The notes below the pieces were generated by a model, which saw only the letters and a list, made by a program, of their open reading frames with translations, was not told the origin of the DNA and did no database searches. Made by a program: the position numbers and the translations under genes. From Paenibacillus humicola (GTDB lineage: Bacteria > Bacillota > Bacilli > Paenibacillales > Paenibacillaceae), in assembly GCF_028826105.1 (NCBI RefSeq), contig NZ_JAQGPL010000001.1, positions 2,878,501 to 2,942,500 of the forward strand: DNA of 64,000 bases, given 5' to 3'. This document shows positions 25,504 through 34,539 of the stretch, one piece after another. Positions within the stretch are counted from its first letter, which is position 1. The number at the start of each line of letters is the position of its first letter.

Positions 25504-27054
25504 TTAATTGTTCAACGCATTCGCTTCGAGAGTTAGAATATGTGCGGCTTCCTTATCGATATGCTTTCCGGATTGAGCCGCCAACTCGTTGATAAAAGCC
25601 GTCCAATCGTGGTTCTGCAGCTTCGATTGAAGGCTGTTTGCGATTCCGCTATCGTCGATTTGTCCGTATTGGGTATATGCGGATACCAGTTTTTGCAAGG
25701 ATGCGGAAGGATCATTTTTGTCGGCAAGGTAGCCTAATCCGTGTTGGGCAAGAGGACTGGCGGTTACGGGCTGCATAAAGGTTACATCAGGTAATGTTCC
25801 GTCCGGTTTTCGGGGTGCGGTTAATTGGGAACTGTCCAGGCTGACAAAATCGTCGGAAGTAATCGGAAGACCGCCGTCGATGGTCCACGAATTATTCGTG
25901 ACTTGTGCGGGCGGGTTGTTATCATTGGCAATTAAGGTACCGCCAAAAGCGATGTTATTGTGCAGCACCTCTCGGAAACCCGCGATGTTATCGGCACTCG
26001 TTGGGCTGACGCGCTCCAGCATATTGAAGTCGGCGCCGGTACGAACACCGTTACTATAGGACGTGTTATTCGTCCAATTCGCCGACTGCCCCGGCATATG
26101 ATTCGCATAAAAGCCGTTCGCCCCGTTGTTGAACGATAAACAATATTCAACGGTATGTAACGGCAGCGGGTCCGGAAGTCCGCTTGTTTTATATGCATAT
26201 CCGCCGACTTTAAAGCCGTTTTGGTCGCCTGTACCCTCCTGATTCCCCTGATTGTTGAAGGACCAGTCTTGGTGATAAATGACCGGACCATTGGAATTGA
26301 TGCTGTCGAATCCGTCATCGCTGTTATGCCATGCACGGTCGTTAATAAAAATAACGGCATCGCCATGAGCGCCGAATCCGTCCGTATTTCCTGCATTCGC
26401 ATCATTCGGTCCGATATTGTTATAAGAATCGCTATTGATCACCGTACCGGAACCGTGAACATTAAAGTAGAAGCCGTTGGCTTCGTTATCGTGGGCCGCC
26501 ATATTTTCGAAATTGGCATTCCCGCGAATGTTAAAAGCTTCGGATTGCTTTTGACCGCCGACTTTTACCCCGGTTACATCGAATCCTTTGAAGGTAAGAT
26601 CGGCTGCGCTGGGATCGATAAAAAATGCGGCCACGCGCCGATCGGTCGGCACTTGTTCGAAATCGAAAACCGGTCTCGGATCCCCGGGATAGGCTTCATA
26701 CGTAATTCCGCTTTTCGTAAAATTGTTGACATAATGGTAGATATCATCGGTTTTCGCAATCGTAAAATCATCATAAACGCCTCCGCGAATATAGACGATA
26801 TCCCCGGAGGAGGCTTCTGATTGCGCTTTCATTAAACTTTTAAAAGGGCCGCTTATCGTTCCCGAATTGCTGTCACTGCCGTTCGGAGAAACGTAATAGA
26901 CTTGTGCCGTATTCGAAGCTGCATTTGGAGCTGCCGTGTTCGCCTCGTTGGATACCGTCTGCGCAAGATCCTCAGCGTTGGCACGAGCAGCACTTGCCGA
27001 AAACGCGGTCGCAAGCATACAACCGGCCATAATCAAGCTTCCCATCTTTTTCAC
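25504..27054 (-). CDS. Secreted right-handed beta-helix protein, PL9-like pectate lyase with FIMAH-type tail
   Basis: A 516-residue exported protein. The signal peptide (MKKMGSLIMAGCMLATAFSA) ends near Ala-Arg-Ala-Asn-Ala. VYYVSPNGSDSNSGT opens a parallel beta-helix of the polysaccharide lyase family 9 kind, with coils such as HDNEANGFYFNVHG, GNTDGFGAHGDAV and HNSDDGFDSINSNG carrying Asp clusters where PL9 enzymes bind calcium. The last ~70 residues (LQKLVSAYTQYGQID to AFINELAAQSGKHIDKEAA) resemble a FIMAH domain, likely for wall or glycan attachment. The start is GTG 27054 behind GAGAGGAGA. Pectin cleavage is likely but unproven. Confidence 0.82.
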   Translation of the reverse strand: MKKMGSLIMAGCMLATAFSASAARANAEDLAQTVSNEANTAAPNAASNTAQVYYVSPNGSDSNSGTISGPFKSLMKAQSEASSGDIVYIRGGVYDDFTIAKTDDIYHYVNNFTKSGITYEAYPGDPRPVFDFEQVPTDRRVAAFFIDPSAADLTFKGFDVTGVKVGGQKQSEAFNIRGNANFENMAAHDNEANGFYFNVHGSGTVINSDSYNNIGPNDANAGNTDGFGAHGDAVIFINDRAWHNSDDGFDSINSNGPVIYHQDWSFNNQGNQEGTGDQNGFKVGGYAYKTSGLPDPLPLHTVEYCLSFNNGANGFYANHMPGQSANWTNNTSYSNGVRTGADFNMLERVSPTSADNIAGFREVLHNNIAFGGTLIANDNNPPAQVTNNSWTIDGGLPITSDDFVSLDSSQLTAPRKPDGTLPDVTFMQPVTASPLAQHGLGYLADKNDPSASLQKLVSAYTQYGQIDDSGIANSLQSKLQNHDWTAFINELAAQSGKHIDKEAAHILTLEANALNN

Positions 27055-27465
27055 AAAAAGCTCTCCTCTCGTTCATCGTTCTTCTGAGTTAAACGGCACT
27101 TGCTAATCGCTGCCTTGCCTTCCTGAACAAGGCAGTGGGTTATGGTTTTCAGTCACCTCCTTTATAGATACGTTCTATCGTTCGCTTCGCTCATGATAGC
27201 CCAGCCAACTCAGATCCGTACCCTTGTCCAGAACGGCGATGGATACGATTTACGTATTCGCAACATCGCCAATTGTAGGGTTTGTTGATCCGAATGGTTT
27301 CCATAATTAGCAATTCGTGAACGAACGTCATTTTCCTGCCTGTCAACCAGGCAAAATGAGCCGGCAAACGCGGCTGTGAAGGACGATTGTCCGTTTTCAT
27401 GACTGTGCTTGCTGCCGATTTGGTGTACAATAGAGAAAAATCGGATTTCGAAGGGAGAAAAAGGG
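27055..27465. other. Divergent intergenic region, with hairpin and orphan ribosome site
   Basis: On the minus strand, ahead of the pectate lyase gene, lie a perfect AAAGGAGGTGA (27154-27164) with no proper start codon behind it and a hairpin CTGCCTTG/CAAGGCAG (27110-27135). On the plus strand a TACAAT -10 candidate (27426-27431) precedes the aldolase gene. Confidence 0.4.
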
Positions 27466-28353
27466 ATGAACAAGGCACAATTGGAGCGTATTGCTGCAGG
27501 TAAGGGATTCATCGCGGCATTGGATCAAAGCGGCGGAAGCACGCCGAAGGCATTAAAGCAATACGGCATCGAAGAAAGCAGCTATTCCGGCGAGGAAGAG
27601 ATGTTCGCGCTGGTCCACCGGATGCGGACTCGGATTATTAAAAGCCCAGCCTTCAATGCTCAATATATCCTTGGCGCCATCCTATTCGAGAATACGATGG
27701 ATCGAACGATTGAAGAGCAATTGACCGCCGATTATTTGTGGGAAAAGAAGGGCATCGTCCCCTTTCTCAAAGTCGACAAAGGACTTGCCGACCTCGAGGA
27801 GGGGGTTCAACTGATGAAGCCCATTCCCGGACTGGACGATCTTCTGAAGCGGGCGTTCGACCGAAACATTTTCGGGACGAAAATGCGGTCGGTAATTAAA
27901 GAAGCCAATTCCGCAGGCATCCGGAAGGTCGTGGAGCAGCAGTTCGAAATTGGCCAGCGTATCGTGGCGGCGGGACTCGTGCCTATTATCGAGCCCGAGG
28001 TCGATATTTACAGCGCCGACAAAAAGGAATCGGAAAAAATATTGAAGGACGAGCTTCTGAAGCACTTGTCCGCACTTGAGACGAATGTCAAAGTGATGCT
28101 GAAGCTGTCCATCCCAACGGAAGATAATTTCTATCTCGATCTGGTAAACGAACCGCACGTTGCGAGGGTGGTCGCATTGTCGGGCGGGTATGAGCGTGAC
28201 GAAGCCAATGAGCGGCTGGCCCGTAATCACGGCGTTATCGCCAGCTTCTCGCGCGCCTTGTCGGAGGGGCTGACCGCCGGGCAGTCGGATGAAGCATTTA
28301 ACGCCATGCTGTCCGATGCGATCCAGTCGATCTATAAGGCATCGATCACCTAA
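27466..28353 (+). CDS. fda: Fructose-bisphosphate aldolase, class I
   Basis: A 295-residue cytoplasmic enzyme cleaving fructose 1,6-bisphosphate to two triose phosphates in glycolysis. The start [20 protein letters not shown] is typical of bacterial class I aldolases of the Staphylococcus type, and [16 protein letters not shown] holds the Schiff-base Lys. The length matches the ~295-residue family norm. ATG 27466 follows GGGAGAAAAAGGG; the frame is open to 27409. Class I enzymes are metal-independent. The gene stands alone, between a divergent gene and its own terminator. Confidence 0.93.
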   Translation: MNKAQLERIAAGKGFIAALDQSGGSTPKALKQYGIEESSYSGEEEMFALVHRMRTRIIKSPAFNAQYILGAILFENTMDRTIEEQLTADYLWEKKGIVPFLKVDKGLADLEEGVQLMKPIPGLDDLLKRAFDRNIFGTKMRSVIKEANSAGIRKVVEQQFEIGQRIVAAGLVPIIEPEVDIYSADKKESEKILKDELLKHLSALETNVKVMLKLSIPTEDNFYLDLVNEPHVARVVALSGGYERDEANERLARNHGVIASFSRALSEGLTAGQSDEAFNAMLSDAIQSIYKASIT

Positions 28354-28424
28354 TATTTTAAGAAACGCCCGGTATTTTCAAGCTAATCCGAAAAGTACCG
28401 GGGACAACAACATAGGTCATTCCG

Positions 28425-28449
28425 ATCCGCGGAATCCGCGGATTTTTTT
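28425..28449 (+). terminator. Rho-independent terminator after fda
   Basis: ATCCGCG (28425-28431) pairs with CGCGGAT (28437-28443) around a five-base loop, followed by seven T. Confidence 0.7.
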
Positions 28450-28608
28450 ATCGAAAAGGGTAGGTTGGCCTTTCACATTCGAGATCGAAGATGGCAGCGT
28501 TATCCATGGTTGGAAATCCCTTTAAGTTCAGTCGGCCGAGTTTCCGGGTACGATGAATGATACAATGGGAATAAAAGTTGTACATTTCACGATTGAGAGG
28601 ATGTTAGC

Positions 28609-30864
28609 ATGAACGATTCGAATCAGGAGTATATCGTGATCTCAGGTGCAAGAGAAAACAATCTCAAGAACGTATCCCTGCGCATTCCGAAACGAAAAAT
28701 CACAATTTTCACGGGGGTATCCGGTTCCGGCAAGTCGTCGATCGTCTTCGATACGATCGCCGCAGAATCCACACGGTTGCTGAATGAAAATTTCAGCATG
28801 TTCGTTCGCAATTTCCTGCCTCGTTACCCGCAGCCGGATACGGATGCAATTGAAAACCTGAGCATGGCGGTTATTGTGGATCAGAAACGGCTGGGCGGCG
28901 GTTCTCATTCCACGATGGGCACGATTACCGATATTTCTCCCATTCTCCGTCTGCTCTTCTCCCGCGTGGGCAAGCCCTATGTCGGGCAGGCGCATATGTT
29001 TTCGTTTAACGATCCGCAAGGCATGTGTCCCGAGTGTAATGGGATCGGCCGCAGGCGGGGCGTCGATATGAGCAGGGCGCTGGACAAGTCAAGGTCGCTC
29101 AAGGAAGGGGCGATCCTGCTGCCGGACTATGCGGTGGACAACTGGGACTGGAACATGCTCGTGCAGTCCGGGTCCTTCGATCCCGACAAGAAGCTATGCG
29201 ATTATTCGGATGAAGAGCTGGAGCAGCTGCTGCATGGCAAGGCGAAGAAAGTGGAGGTGCAGTTCGCAGGCAAAGCCGTGAATATTACGGTGGAAGGCAT
29301 TATCGAGAAGTTTACCAACAAGTACATCAAGCGGGACGTGAAAACGATGTCCGAGCGTACGCAGCGAGCCGTTGCTCCTTACATCTCCGAAGGTCCGTGC
29401 TCAAGCTGCCGCGGCGCGAGACTCAGTCAGGCTGCGCTCAGCTGCCGGATTGACGGACTCAACATCGCGGAGATGTCCGCTATGGAGGTGGGGCAGCTCA
29501 TCCGCGTCATTCGGGAGATCGAAGACAAGACAGCCGCGCCGGTCGTCAAGTCGCTGACGGAACGGCTGCAGCATCTGGTGGATATCGGGCTGGATTACTT
29601 GACGCTGGACCGTGAAACGGACACGTTGTCCGGCGGCGAGTCGCAGCGCGTCAAAATGGTGAAGCACCTGAGCGGCAGTCTGGTGGATGTCACGTACATT
29701 TTCGACGAACCCAGCGTCGGCCTGCACCCCCGGGATGTCCACCGGTTAAACGAATTGCTTTTGAAGCTGCGCGACAAAGGAAATACGGTGATTGTCGTCG
29801 AGCATGATCCCGATGTGATCAAGGTCGCGGATCATATCGTCGATGTCGGACCACATGCCGGCAGCCGCGGCGGTACCATTGTATATGAAGGAAGCTTCCA
29901 AGGCCTGCTGGAGGCAGGTACACTGACAGGCAGCCATATGAAGCGGCCGCTCCGGTTGAAGCACGATTGCAGGCAGCCGTCCGGCAAATTGTCCATCAAG
30001 GATGCTGGCCTTCACAACCTGCGGAACGTGAGCATAGATATTCCAACCAGTGTCCTGACCGTCGTTACGGGTGTCGCCGGCTCGGGCAAGAGCACGCTGA
30101 TCAATGAAGTATTCCTCAGCCAGCATCCGGATGCGATCGTCATCGACCAATCGGCTGTAGGCGTGTCGACTCGCTCGAATCCCGCAACTTACACGGGTAT
30201 TATGGAAGATGTGCGCAAAGCGTTTGCTTCCGCGAACAAGGTGAGCCCGGGCTTGTTCAGCTTCAACTCCAAAGGGGCTTGCGAAAACTGCCAAGGGCTT
30301 GGTGTCGTGTACACGGACCTGGCATTCCTCGACAGCGTGAAGCTGCCTTGCGAAGTTTGCGAAGGCAGACGGTTCAAAGAAGAGGTGCTTGCGTACAAGC
30401 TGAACGGCAAATCGATTGCAGATGTGCTGGAGATGACGGTCGAGCAGGCATTGGATTTTTTTCAGCTTAAAGAAGTGGTTCGAAAGCTCCGGGCGATGAG
30501 CGATGTGGGACTGAACTATATTACGCTCGGCCAGCCGCTCAGCACGCTCTCGGGCGGAGAATGCCAGCGTATCAAGCTCGCAAGCGAGCTGCATAAGAAG
30601 GGCAGCATCTACGTGATGGACGAGCCGACGACCGGCCTGCATATGTCGGATATCGGCCACCTGCTCGAGATCATGAACCGCCTTGTGGATGCCGGCAATA
30701 CGGTAATTGTTATCGAGCACAACCTCGACGTGATCAGCCAGGCGGATTGGATTATCGATATGGGACCGGATGGAGGCAGCAAGGGCGGGCAGGTGGTGTT
30801 CGAGGGTACGCCTTCACAGATTATTCATGCGGAGCAGTCGATCACCGGAAGGTACTTGAAGTAA
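28609..30864 (+). CDS. Short UvrA-like ATPase (UvrA paralogue, drug-resistance type)
   Basis: A 751-residue tandem ABC ATPase, shorter than housekeeping UvrA (about 940-950). Half 1: Walker A GVSGSGKSS near residue 38, signature LSGGESQRVKM, Walker B YIFDEPSVGLH. Half 2: Walker A GVAGSGKST, signature LSGGECQRIKL, Walker B YVMDEPTTGLH. Zinc-type CPEC, CSSC, CENC and CEVC pairs are present. The missing length falls around the first ATPase half, where UvrA carries its UvrB- and DNA-contacting insertions. Such short class III proteins are linked to self-resistance to DNA-binding drugs (for example DrrC); that role is inferred. No antibiotic gene cluster adjoins it. Confidence 0.85.
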   Translation: MNDSNQEYIVISGARENNLKNVSLRIPKRKITIFTGVSGSGKSSIVFDTIAAESTRLLNENFSMFVRNFLPRYPQPDTDAIENLSMAVIVDQKRLGGGSHSTMGTITDISPILRLLFSRVGKPYVGQAHMFSFNDPQGMCPECNGIGRRRGVDMSRALDKSRSLKEGAILLPDYAVDNWDWNMLVQSGSFDPDKKLCDYSDEELEQLLHGKAKKVEVQFAGKAVNITVEGIIEKFTNKYIKRDVKTMSERTQRAVAPYISEGPCSSCRGARLSQAALSCRIDGLNIAEMSAMEVGQLIRVIREIEDKTAAPVVKSLTERLQHLVDIGLDYLTLDRETDTLSGGESQRVKMVKHLSGSLVDVTYIFDEPSVGLHPRDVHRLNELLLKLRDKGNTVIVVEHDPDVIKVADHIVDVGPHAGSRGGTIVYEGSFQGLLEAGTLTGSHMKRPLRLKHDCRQPSGKLSIKDAGLHNLRNVSIDIPTSVLTVVTGVAGSGKSTLINEVFLSQHPDAIVIDQSAVGVSTRSNPATYTGIMEDVRKAFASANKVSPGLFSFNSKGACENCQGLGVVYTDLAFLDSVKLPCEVCEGRRFKEEVLAYKLNGKSIADVLEMTVEQALDFFQLKEVVRKLRAMSDVGLNYITLGQPLSTLSGGECQRIKLASELHKKGSIYVMDEPTTGLHMSDIGHLLEIMNRLVDAGNTVIVIEHNLDVISQADWIIDMGPDGGSKGGQVVFEGTPSQIIHAEQSITGRYLK

Positions 30865-30928
30865 TCACAATTGACCGCCACGATAAAATGAGAGTTTCGC
30901 CGTGCCGCGCGGCAGTGCCCGCTCCGAT

Positions 30929-30975
30929 AAAAATCGTCCTGCATCAACCTGATCGGCTGGTGCAGGACGATTTTT
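30929..30975. terminator. Bidirectional terminator between convergent genes
   Basis: AAAAATCGTCCTGCA (30929-30943) pairs perfectly with TGCAGGACGATTTTT (30961-30975). A/T runs on both sides serve the UvrA-like gene on plus and the acyltransferase gene on minus. Confidence 0.9.
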
Positions 30976-31000
30976 CGCTTATGGCGTTTACGTTGAACCG

Positions 31001-32164
31001 CTACAAAACTTTTGAGGAATAGGGAATTTTTCGAATGAATTTCGCCAGCAAAAAACAAAGAGGTATGGTAGCGACTACGGTTACAGGAAAGATGAATGCG
31101 TGGGATACGCGAAGTACTTCCAGGGTAACAATGACAATCGCAATCAACGGAATGTGGATGATATAAATCGTAAACGCATGGGCCGACAGAAAACCCCAGC
31201 CTCGATCTTGGCGAAAAAATCGTTTGCGGAACAATGTAATCAGTCCCAGACTGATGCCGATGCAGAACAGCGATCCCCACAGGGAATAAACCAACGATGT
31301 CCAGTTCCAGCCGCCGGAGAACCGATATCCATTCAACCCGAATATCAAGGCCAAGGGAAGGAACAGAATCGTTGCTCCAGCCGCAATTCCGAATCCGGCC
31401 CTGCCCATGGCGTCCGGAATGGCTCGAAACCAATTGCGCCGGTAAGCGATGATGCCGATGATGAAAAAGCCGACATATTGCGTGAGATCGTAGCCGCTAG
31501 GAGTGAAAAATATGACGATTGACTCCACCTTGGGTGATCCGCCGGGTAAACCGAGCTCGGGGACCCACAACCTCATTATAAAAGCCGCTGCGGTTAATAC
31601 GATGGCAAAAACGGTAATCATGGTGTAGGTAGGCGGAGTACCCGGCCGGATTTCAGGTCGGACACGCTTGTTCATCAGCCTTGCCCCTACCGCGTAGAAA
31701 CAAGCGAAGATAAGAAGCAGCCCGACATACCACATCGGCCCGTAGGTAAATAGCGAGGAGTAGGTCTGCCATGAAAACGGCTTGCGGTCAAGCACATAGG
31801 TACCGATCGATTGGACCGGGCTCAGCAGATAAACGTAAATGATCCAAGGAACAAGCAATCGAAAGATCCGGTCCTTAATAAACCGGCCGGCTCCGTTACG
31901 TTCAAAAGACGAAGGAACAAAATAACCCGAAATAAGAAAAAATAGCCCCATGAAAAAAGACTGATTGACGGCAAGGAATATATTGCCTATTCCATATTCA
32001 AGGGAGGAAGGAGCGAATATTCCGTAACCAATCGAAAAATAAACCAAATGGTGCAGCACAACCAGCATGGTCAGAGCCGCCTTCAGATTATCGATATACA
32101 ATAACCGGCCTTCTTTTTGCGATGATGCCGGTCTTATGGGGGTACTTTTTACCGTAGTGATCAT
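31001..32164 (-). CDS. Acyltransferase family 3 membrane protein
   Basis: A ~387-residue membrane protein with about ten helices. The opening YIDNLKAALTMLVVLHHLVY carries the conserved His of the acyltransferase 3 (OafA/WecH) family, and SFFMGLFFLISGYFVPSSF is the second diagnostic block. Such enzymes acylate surface sugars or other small molecules across the membrane. GAGGAG lies 11 bases before ATG 32164 and eight before an in-frame TTG (32167); a GTG at 32173 is too close. It is transcribed alone. Confidence 0.88.
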   Translation of the reverse strand: MITTVKSTPIRPASSQKEGRLLYIDNLKAALTMLVVLHHLVYFSIGYGIFAPSSLEYGIGNIFLAVNQSFFMGLFFLISGYFVPSSFERNGAGRFIKDRIFRLLVPWIIYVYLLSPVQSIGTYVLDRKPFSWQTYSSLFTYGPMWYVGLLLIFACFYAVGARLMNKRVRPEIRPGTPPTYTMITVFAIVLTAAAFIMRLWVPELGLPGGSPKVESIVIFFTPSGYDLTQYVGFFIIGIIAYRRNWFRAIPDAMGRAGFGIAAGATILFLPLALIFGLNGYRFSGGWNWTSLVYSLWGSLFCIGISLGLITLFRKRFFRQDRGWGFLSAHAFTIYIIHIPLIAIVIVTLEVLRVSHAFIFPVTVVATIPLCFLLAKFIRKIPYSSKVL

Positions 32165-32247
32165 CAATCTCACTTCTCCTCTTTACGCATGCTCTGGTCT
32201 TTCCAGAATGACAATTACGTACACCTTTGCTTGTAGATCAATTCGTT

Positions 32248-32298
32248 CTATGTTGTAAATCCTTCATCCGCCTCGCCGCTCATGTCCAATGCCAGCAA
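32248..32298 (-). CDS. Possible 16-residue leader peptide
   Basis: TTG at 32298 lies six bases after GAGGAGG and starts MLALDMSGEADEGFTT followed by TAG, between the promoter and the acyltransferase gene. It has no family and could be regulatory or chance. Confidence 0.3.
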   Translation of the reverse strand: MLALDMSGEADEGFTT

Positions 32299-32338
32299 TC
32301 GATACCTCCTCGAAAAATTGTGTATGTTGTTAATGCAC

Positions 32339-32367
32339 AATATACCACGAGCAGTATGTGAAGTCAA
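32339..32367 (-). promoter_or_regulatory. Promoter of the acyltransferase transcript
   Basis: On the minus strand TTGACT (32367-32362) and TATATT (32344-32339) are separated by 17 bases, close to the sigma-A consensus. Confidence 0.65.
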
Positions 32368-32541
32368 TGGTTCTAAAACCGATTTTTTCCTGCGTATTCA
32401 TCATTCAAAATGGCTGCGCTTCAGGATTTTTTCCCTTCGGGATTAAACAAAGGTATCCGCTGGCCTTCTGGCCAATAGGATAAGGGAGAAATGGATGATA
32501 GGAGGGAGGCGGTAGTGAGCGGTCTCATCTTCGGGAATATG

Positions 32542-32568
32542 AAAAAACCGGTGCTCCGCTTGCACCGG
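32542..32568 (-). terminator. Terminator of the AraC-type gene
   Basis: CCGGTGC and GCACCGG arms (32548-32554, 32562-32568) pair; on the minus strand the stem is followed by six T. Confidence 0.85.
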
Positions 32569-32571
32569 CAT

Positions 32572-33411
32572 TTAGCGCGGGGCGGCATACAGCTTGCGGA
32601 AGGCACCGGGCGTAACGCCTTCGTATTTCTTGAACATGGCGCAGTAATAGCTGGCCGATTGGAAACCGCAGGCGGCTGCAATCCGCTCGAGCTCAAGCGC
32701 CGGAGAGCCGATCAAGAGCGGCTTGCTGCGGTTGACGCGAACCTGATTGATGTAGGCAAACGGGCGAAGGCCGGTCGCCTTGCGGAACAGCTGGCATAAA
32801 TATTCCGGCGAGATGCAAAGTAAATCCGCCAGTGCTTGCAGCGTCAGTGGCTGCGTGTAATTCGCCTCGATATAAGCAAATACGGGCTGCAGCCGCGCAC
32901 ACTGCTGACTGACGGTCTCGATCCGATGATGGATTCCGCGCTCGATAATATCGGTCAGAATCCCATAGAGCATGGAAGAACAGGTATAAACGTTCAAAGC
33001 GCCCTGTGTCCGCACCTGCTGCTGCAGGCTCCGGATTTTTGCGAGCAGCCCTTCCGGGTCGGGCATAGTGAACAGACTGCTTGTGGCGATGCCGGCATCC
33101 ATCCATAAATTTCGTACATATGTGCCGTCGAAGGTCAACCAGTCCACCTGCCACCGATCCCCTTTGGCGTAATATTCGTGATAAACGCCGGGAAACAGAA
33201 GCATGCCCATCCCCGGCCGGACAGCATGCTCTTTGCCGTCCGCCAATTTCAGCACGCCTTCGCCTTCGAAGCATTGGAGCCATTGAAACAAATGAAGCCC
33301 GGCTTCCCTTCTTACATGCTCCTGCTCATATCGGCAGCCGATCGCGCTCACATAGAACGGAAGCCGTTTGCTGCGTTCCGTAATGAGCAGAAAAGACGGA
33401 TGCGGGACCAT
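32572..33411 (-). CDS. AraC family regulator with cupin-like sensor domain
   Basis: A 279-residue cytoplasmic regulator. Residues ~20-150 form a cupin-like ligand domain (FEGEGVLKLADGKEHAVRPG, LLFPGVYHEYYAKGDRW), and residues ~180-278 form two helix-turn-helix units ending FKKYEGVTPGAFRK. ATG 33411 follows GGAGG at nine bases; an in-frame TTG sits at 33414. It is divergent from the oxidoreductase pair at 33536-35487 across ~125 bases and very probably controls them in response to a sugar. Confidence 0.92.
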   Translation of the reverse strand: MVPHPSFLLITERSKRLPFYVSAIGCRYEQEHVRREAGLHLFQWLQCFEGEGVLKLADGKEHAVRPGMGMLLFPGVYHEYYAKGDRWQVDWLTFDGTYVRNLWMDAGIATSSLFTMPDPEGLLAKIRSLQQQVRTQGALNVYTCSSMLYGILTDIIERGIHHRIETVSQQCARLQPVFAYIEANYTQPLTLQALADLLCISPEYLCQLFRKATGLRPFAYINQVRVNRSKPLLIGSPALELERIAAACGFQSASYYCAMFKKYEGVTPGAFRKLYAAPR

Positions 33412-33485
33412 CAACGATCATCCTCCGTTCAAAATCGTACTATCGGGTTCAATATATTGGGATGGATATCAGAATTTTCAATTAT

Positions 33486-33491
33486 TATAAT
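33486..33491 (+). promoter_or_regulatory. TATAAT -10 candidate of the oxidoreductase operon
   Basis: A perfect TATAAT lies 45 bases before the Gfo-type start in the shared divergent region; no good -35 precedes it, which fits AraC-type activation. Confidence 0.4.
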
Positions 33492-33535
33492 AGGAATAAC
33501 GTGATATGACAACGGTTTCAAAGAAAGGAGTGAGC

Positions 33536-34522
33536 ATGATCGAACGGCAATTGAATTGGGGGATTCTCGGATGCGCAGCCATTGCCAAACGGGCGGTGAT
33601 TCCCGGCATTCGGGAATCGCGCACCGGGAGGCTCGCGGCGATTGCGAGCCGCGATGGGAACAAGGCCCAAGAAACGGCAGCTTCATTCGACATCCCCAAA
33701 TCTTATGCAAGCTATGACGCGCTGCTTGCAGACGACGAGATTGAAGCCGTTTACATTCCGCTGCCTAACCATCTGCATATGGAGTGGACGATCAAGGCGG
33801 CACAGGCCGGAAAGCATGTCTTGTGCGAAAAGCCGCTTGCGCTGACGGCTGCGGAGGCGGAGACGATGGCGGCTGCCTGCGAGCGGGCCGGCGTACGCTT
33901 GTCCGAGGCGTTCATGTATCGCTACAACCCGCGTTTCGAGCTGATTAAGGAAGTGCTTCGTTCCGGAGAAATCGGCGAAATCCGGGGCATTCACGGCACG
34001 TTTACGTTTAATAGCGCAGGGTCCCGGAACAATTTCCGCTTCAGGCAGGAGTGGGGCGGAGGCTCCATCTATGATATTGGCTGCTATCCGATTTCCGCAG
34101 CGAGACTGCTGCTGGAACGGGAACCGGAAGCGGCTGCGGTTCATGCCCTGTTCTCGCCGGAGCATGGCGGCGTCGACATGGTGGCGTCCGGGATGCTCGA
34201 GTTCGGTGGAGGCGTCGCGCTTACGTTCGAGTGCGCCATGTGGGCGGCGCCCCGAAATGCGCTGGAGATTCTCGGTACGGACGGCCGCATCGAGCTCTTG
34301 CCGGCATTCGGCGGACACGACTTTACCGTAACGACGAAGAGCGACGTCCGGGTTGTCGAGACCCCTGCGGTCAATCAGTATGCGCTTCAGGCCGATCGTT
34401 TCGCCGAAGAGGTGCGCGGCGCGACGCCGCTTTTCCCGTCGTCCGATGCCGTGTGCAATATGCGCGTCATCGACGCTTGCCTGAAGTCGGCCAGAGAGCG
34501 AGCACGGATTGTAATAAATTGA
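33536..34522 (+). CDS. Gfo/Idh/MocA family oxidoreductase
   Basis: A 328-residue NAD(P)-dependent sugar or inositol dehydrogenase homologue. The nucleotide loop is WGILGCAAIAKRAVIPG, the second signature CEKPLAL contains the catalytic-region Lys, and WGGGSIYDIGCYPI opens the C-terminal dimer domain. ATG 33536 follows AAAGGAG; the frame is open to 33506. It forms an operon with the aldo/keto reductase 17 bases on, a pairing typical of sugar catabolism by oxidation at a ring carbon; the exact substrate is unknown. Confidence 0.92.
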   Translation: MIERQLNWGILGCAAIAKRAVIPGIRESRTGRLAAIASRDGNKAQETAASFDIPKSYASYDALLADDEIEAVYIPLPNHLHMEWTIKAAQAGKHVLCEKPLALTAAEAETMAAACERAGVRLSEAFMYRYNPRFELIKEVLRSGEIGEIRGIHGTFTFNSAGSRNNFRFRQEWGGGSIYDIGCYPISAARLLLEREPEAAAVHALFSPEHGGVDMVASGMLEFGGGVALTFECAMWAAPRNALEILGTDGRIELLPAFGGHDFTVTTKSDVRVVETPAVNQYALQADRFAEEVRGATPLFPSSDAVCNMRVIDACLKSARERARIVIN

Positions 34523-34539
34523 AGGAGGTATCTCGCGAG

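Larger units (their letters stand above)
32165..32541 (-). other. Leader region of the acyltransferase gene
   Basis: It contains a strong minus-strand promoter (32339-32367) and a possible 16-residue leader ORF (32248-32298). The part at 32368-32541 shows nothing recognisable. Confidence 0.5.
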
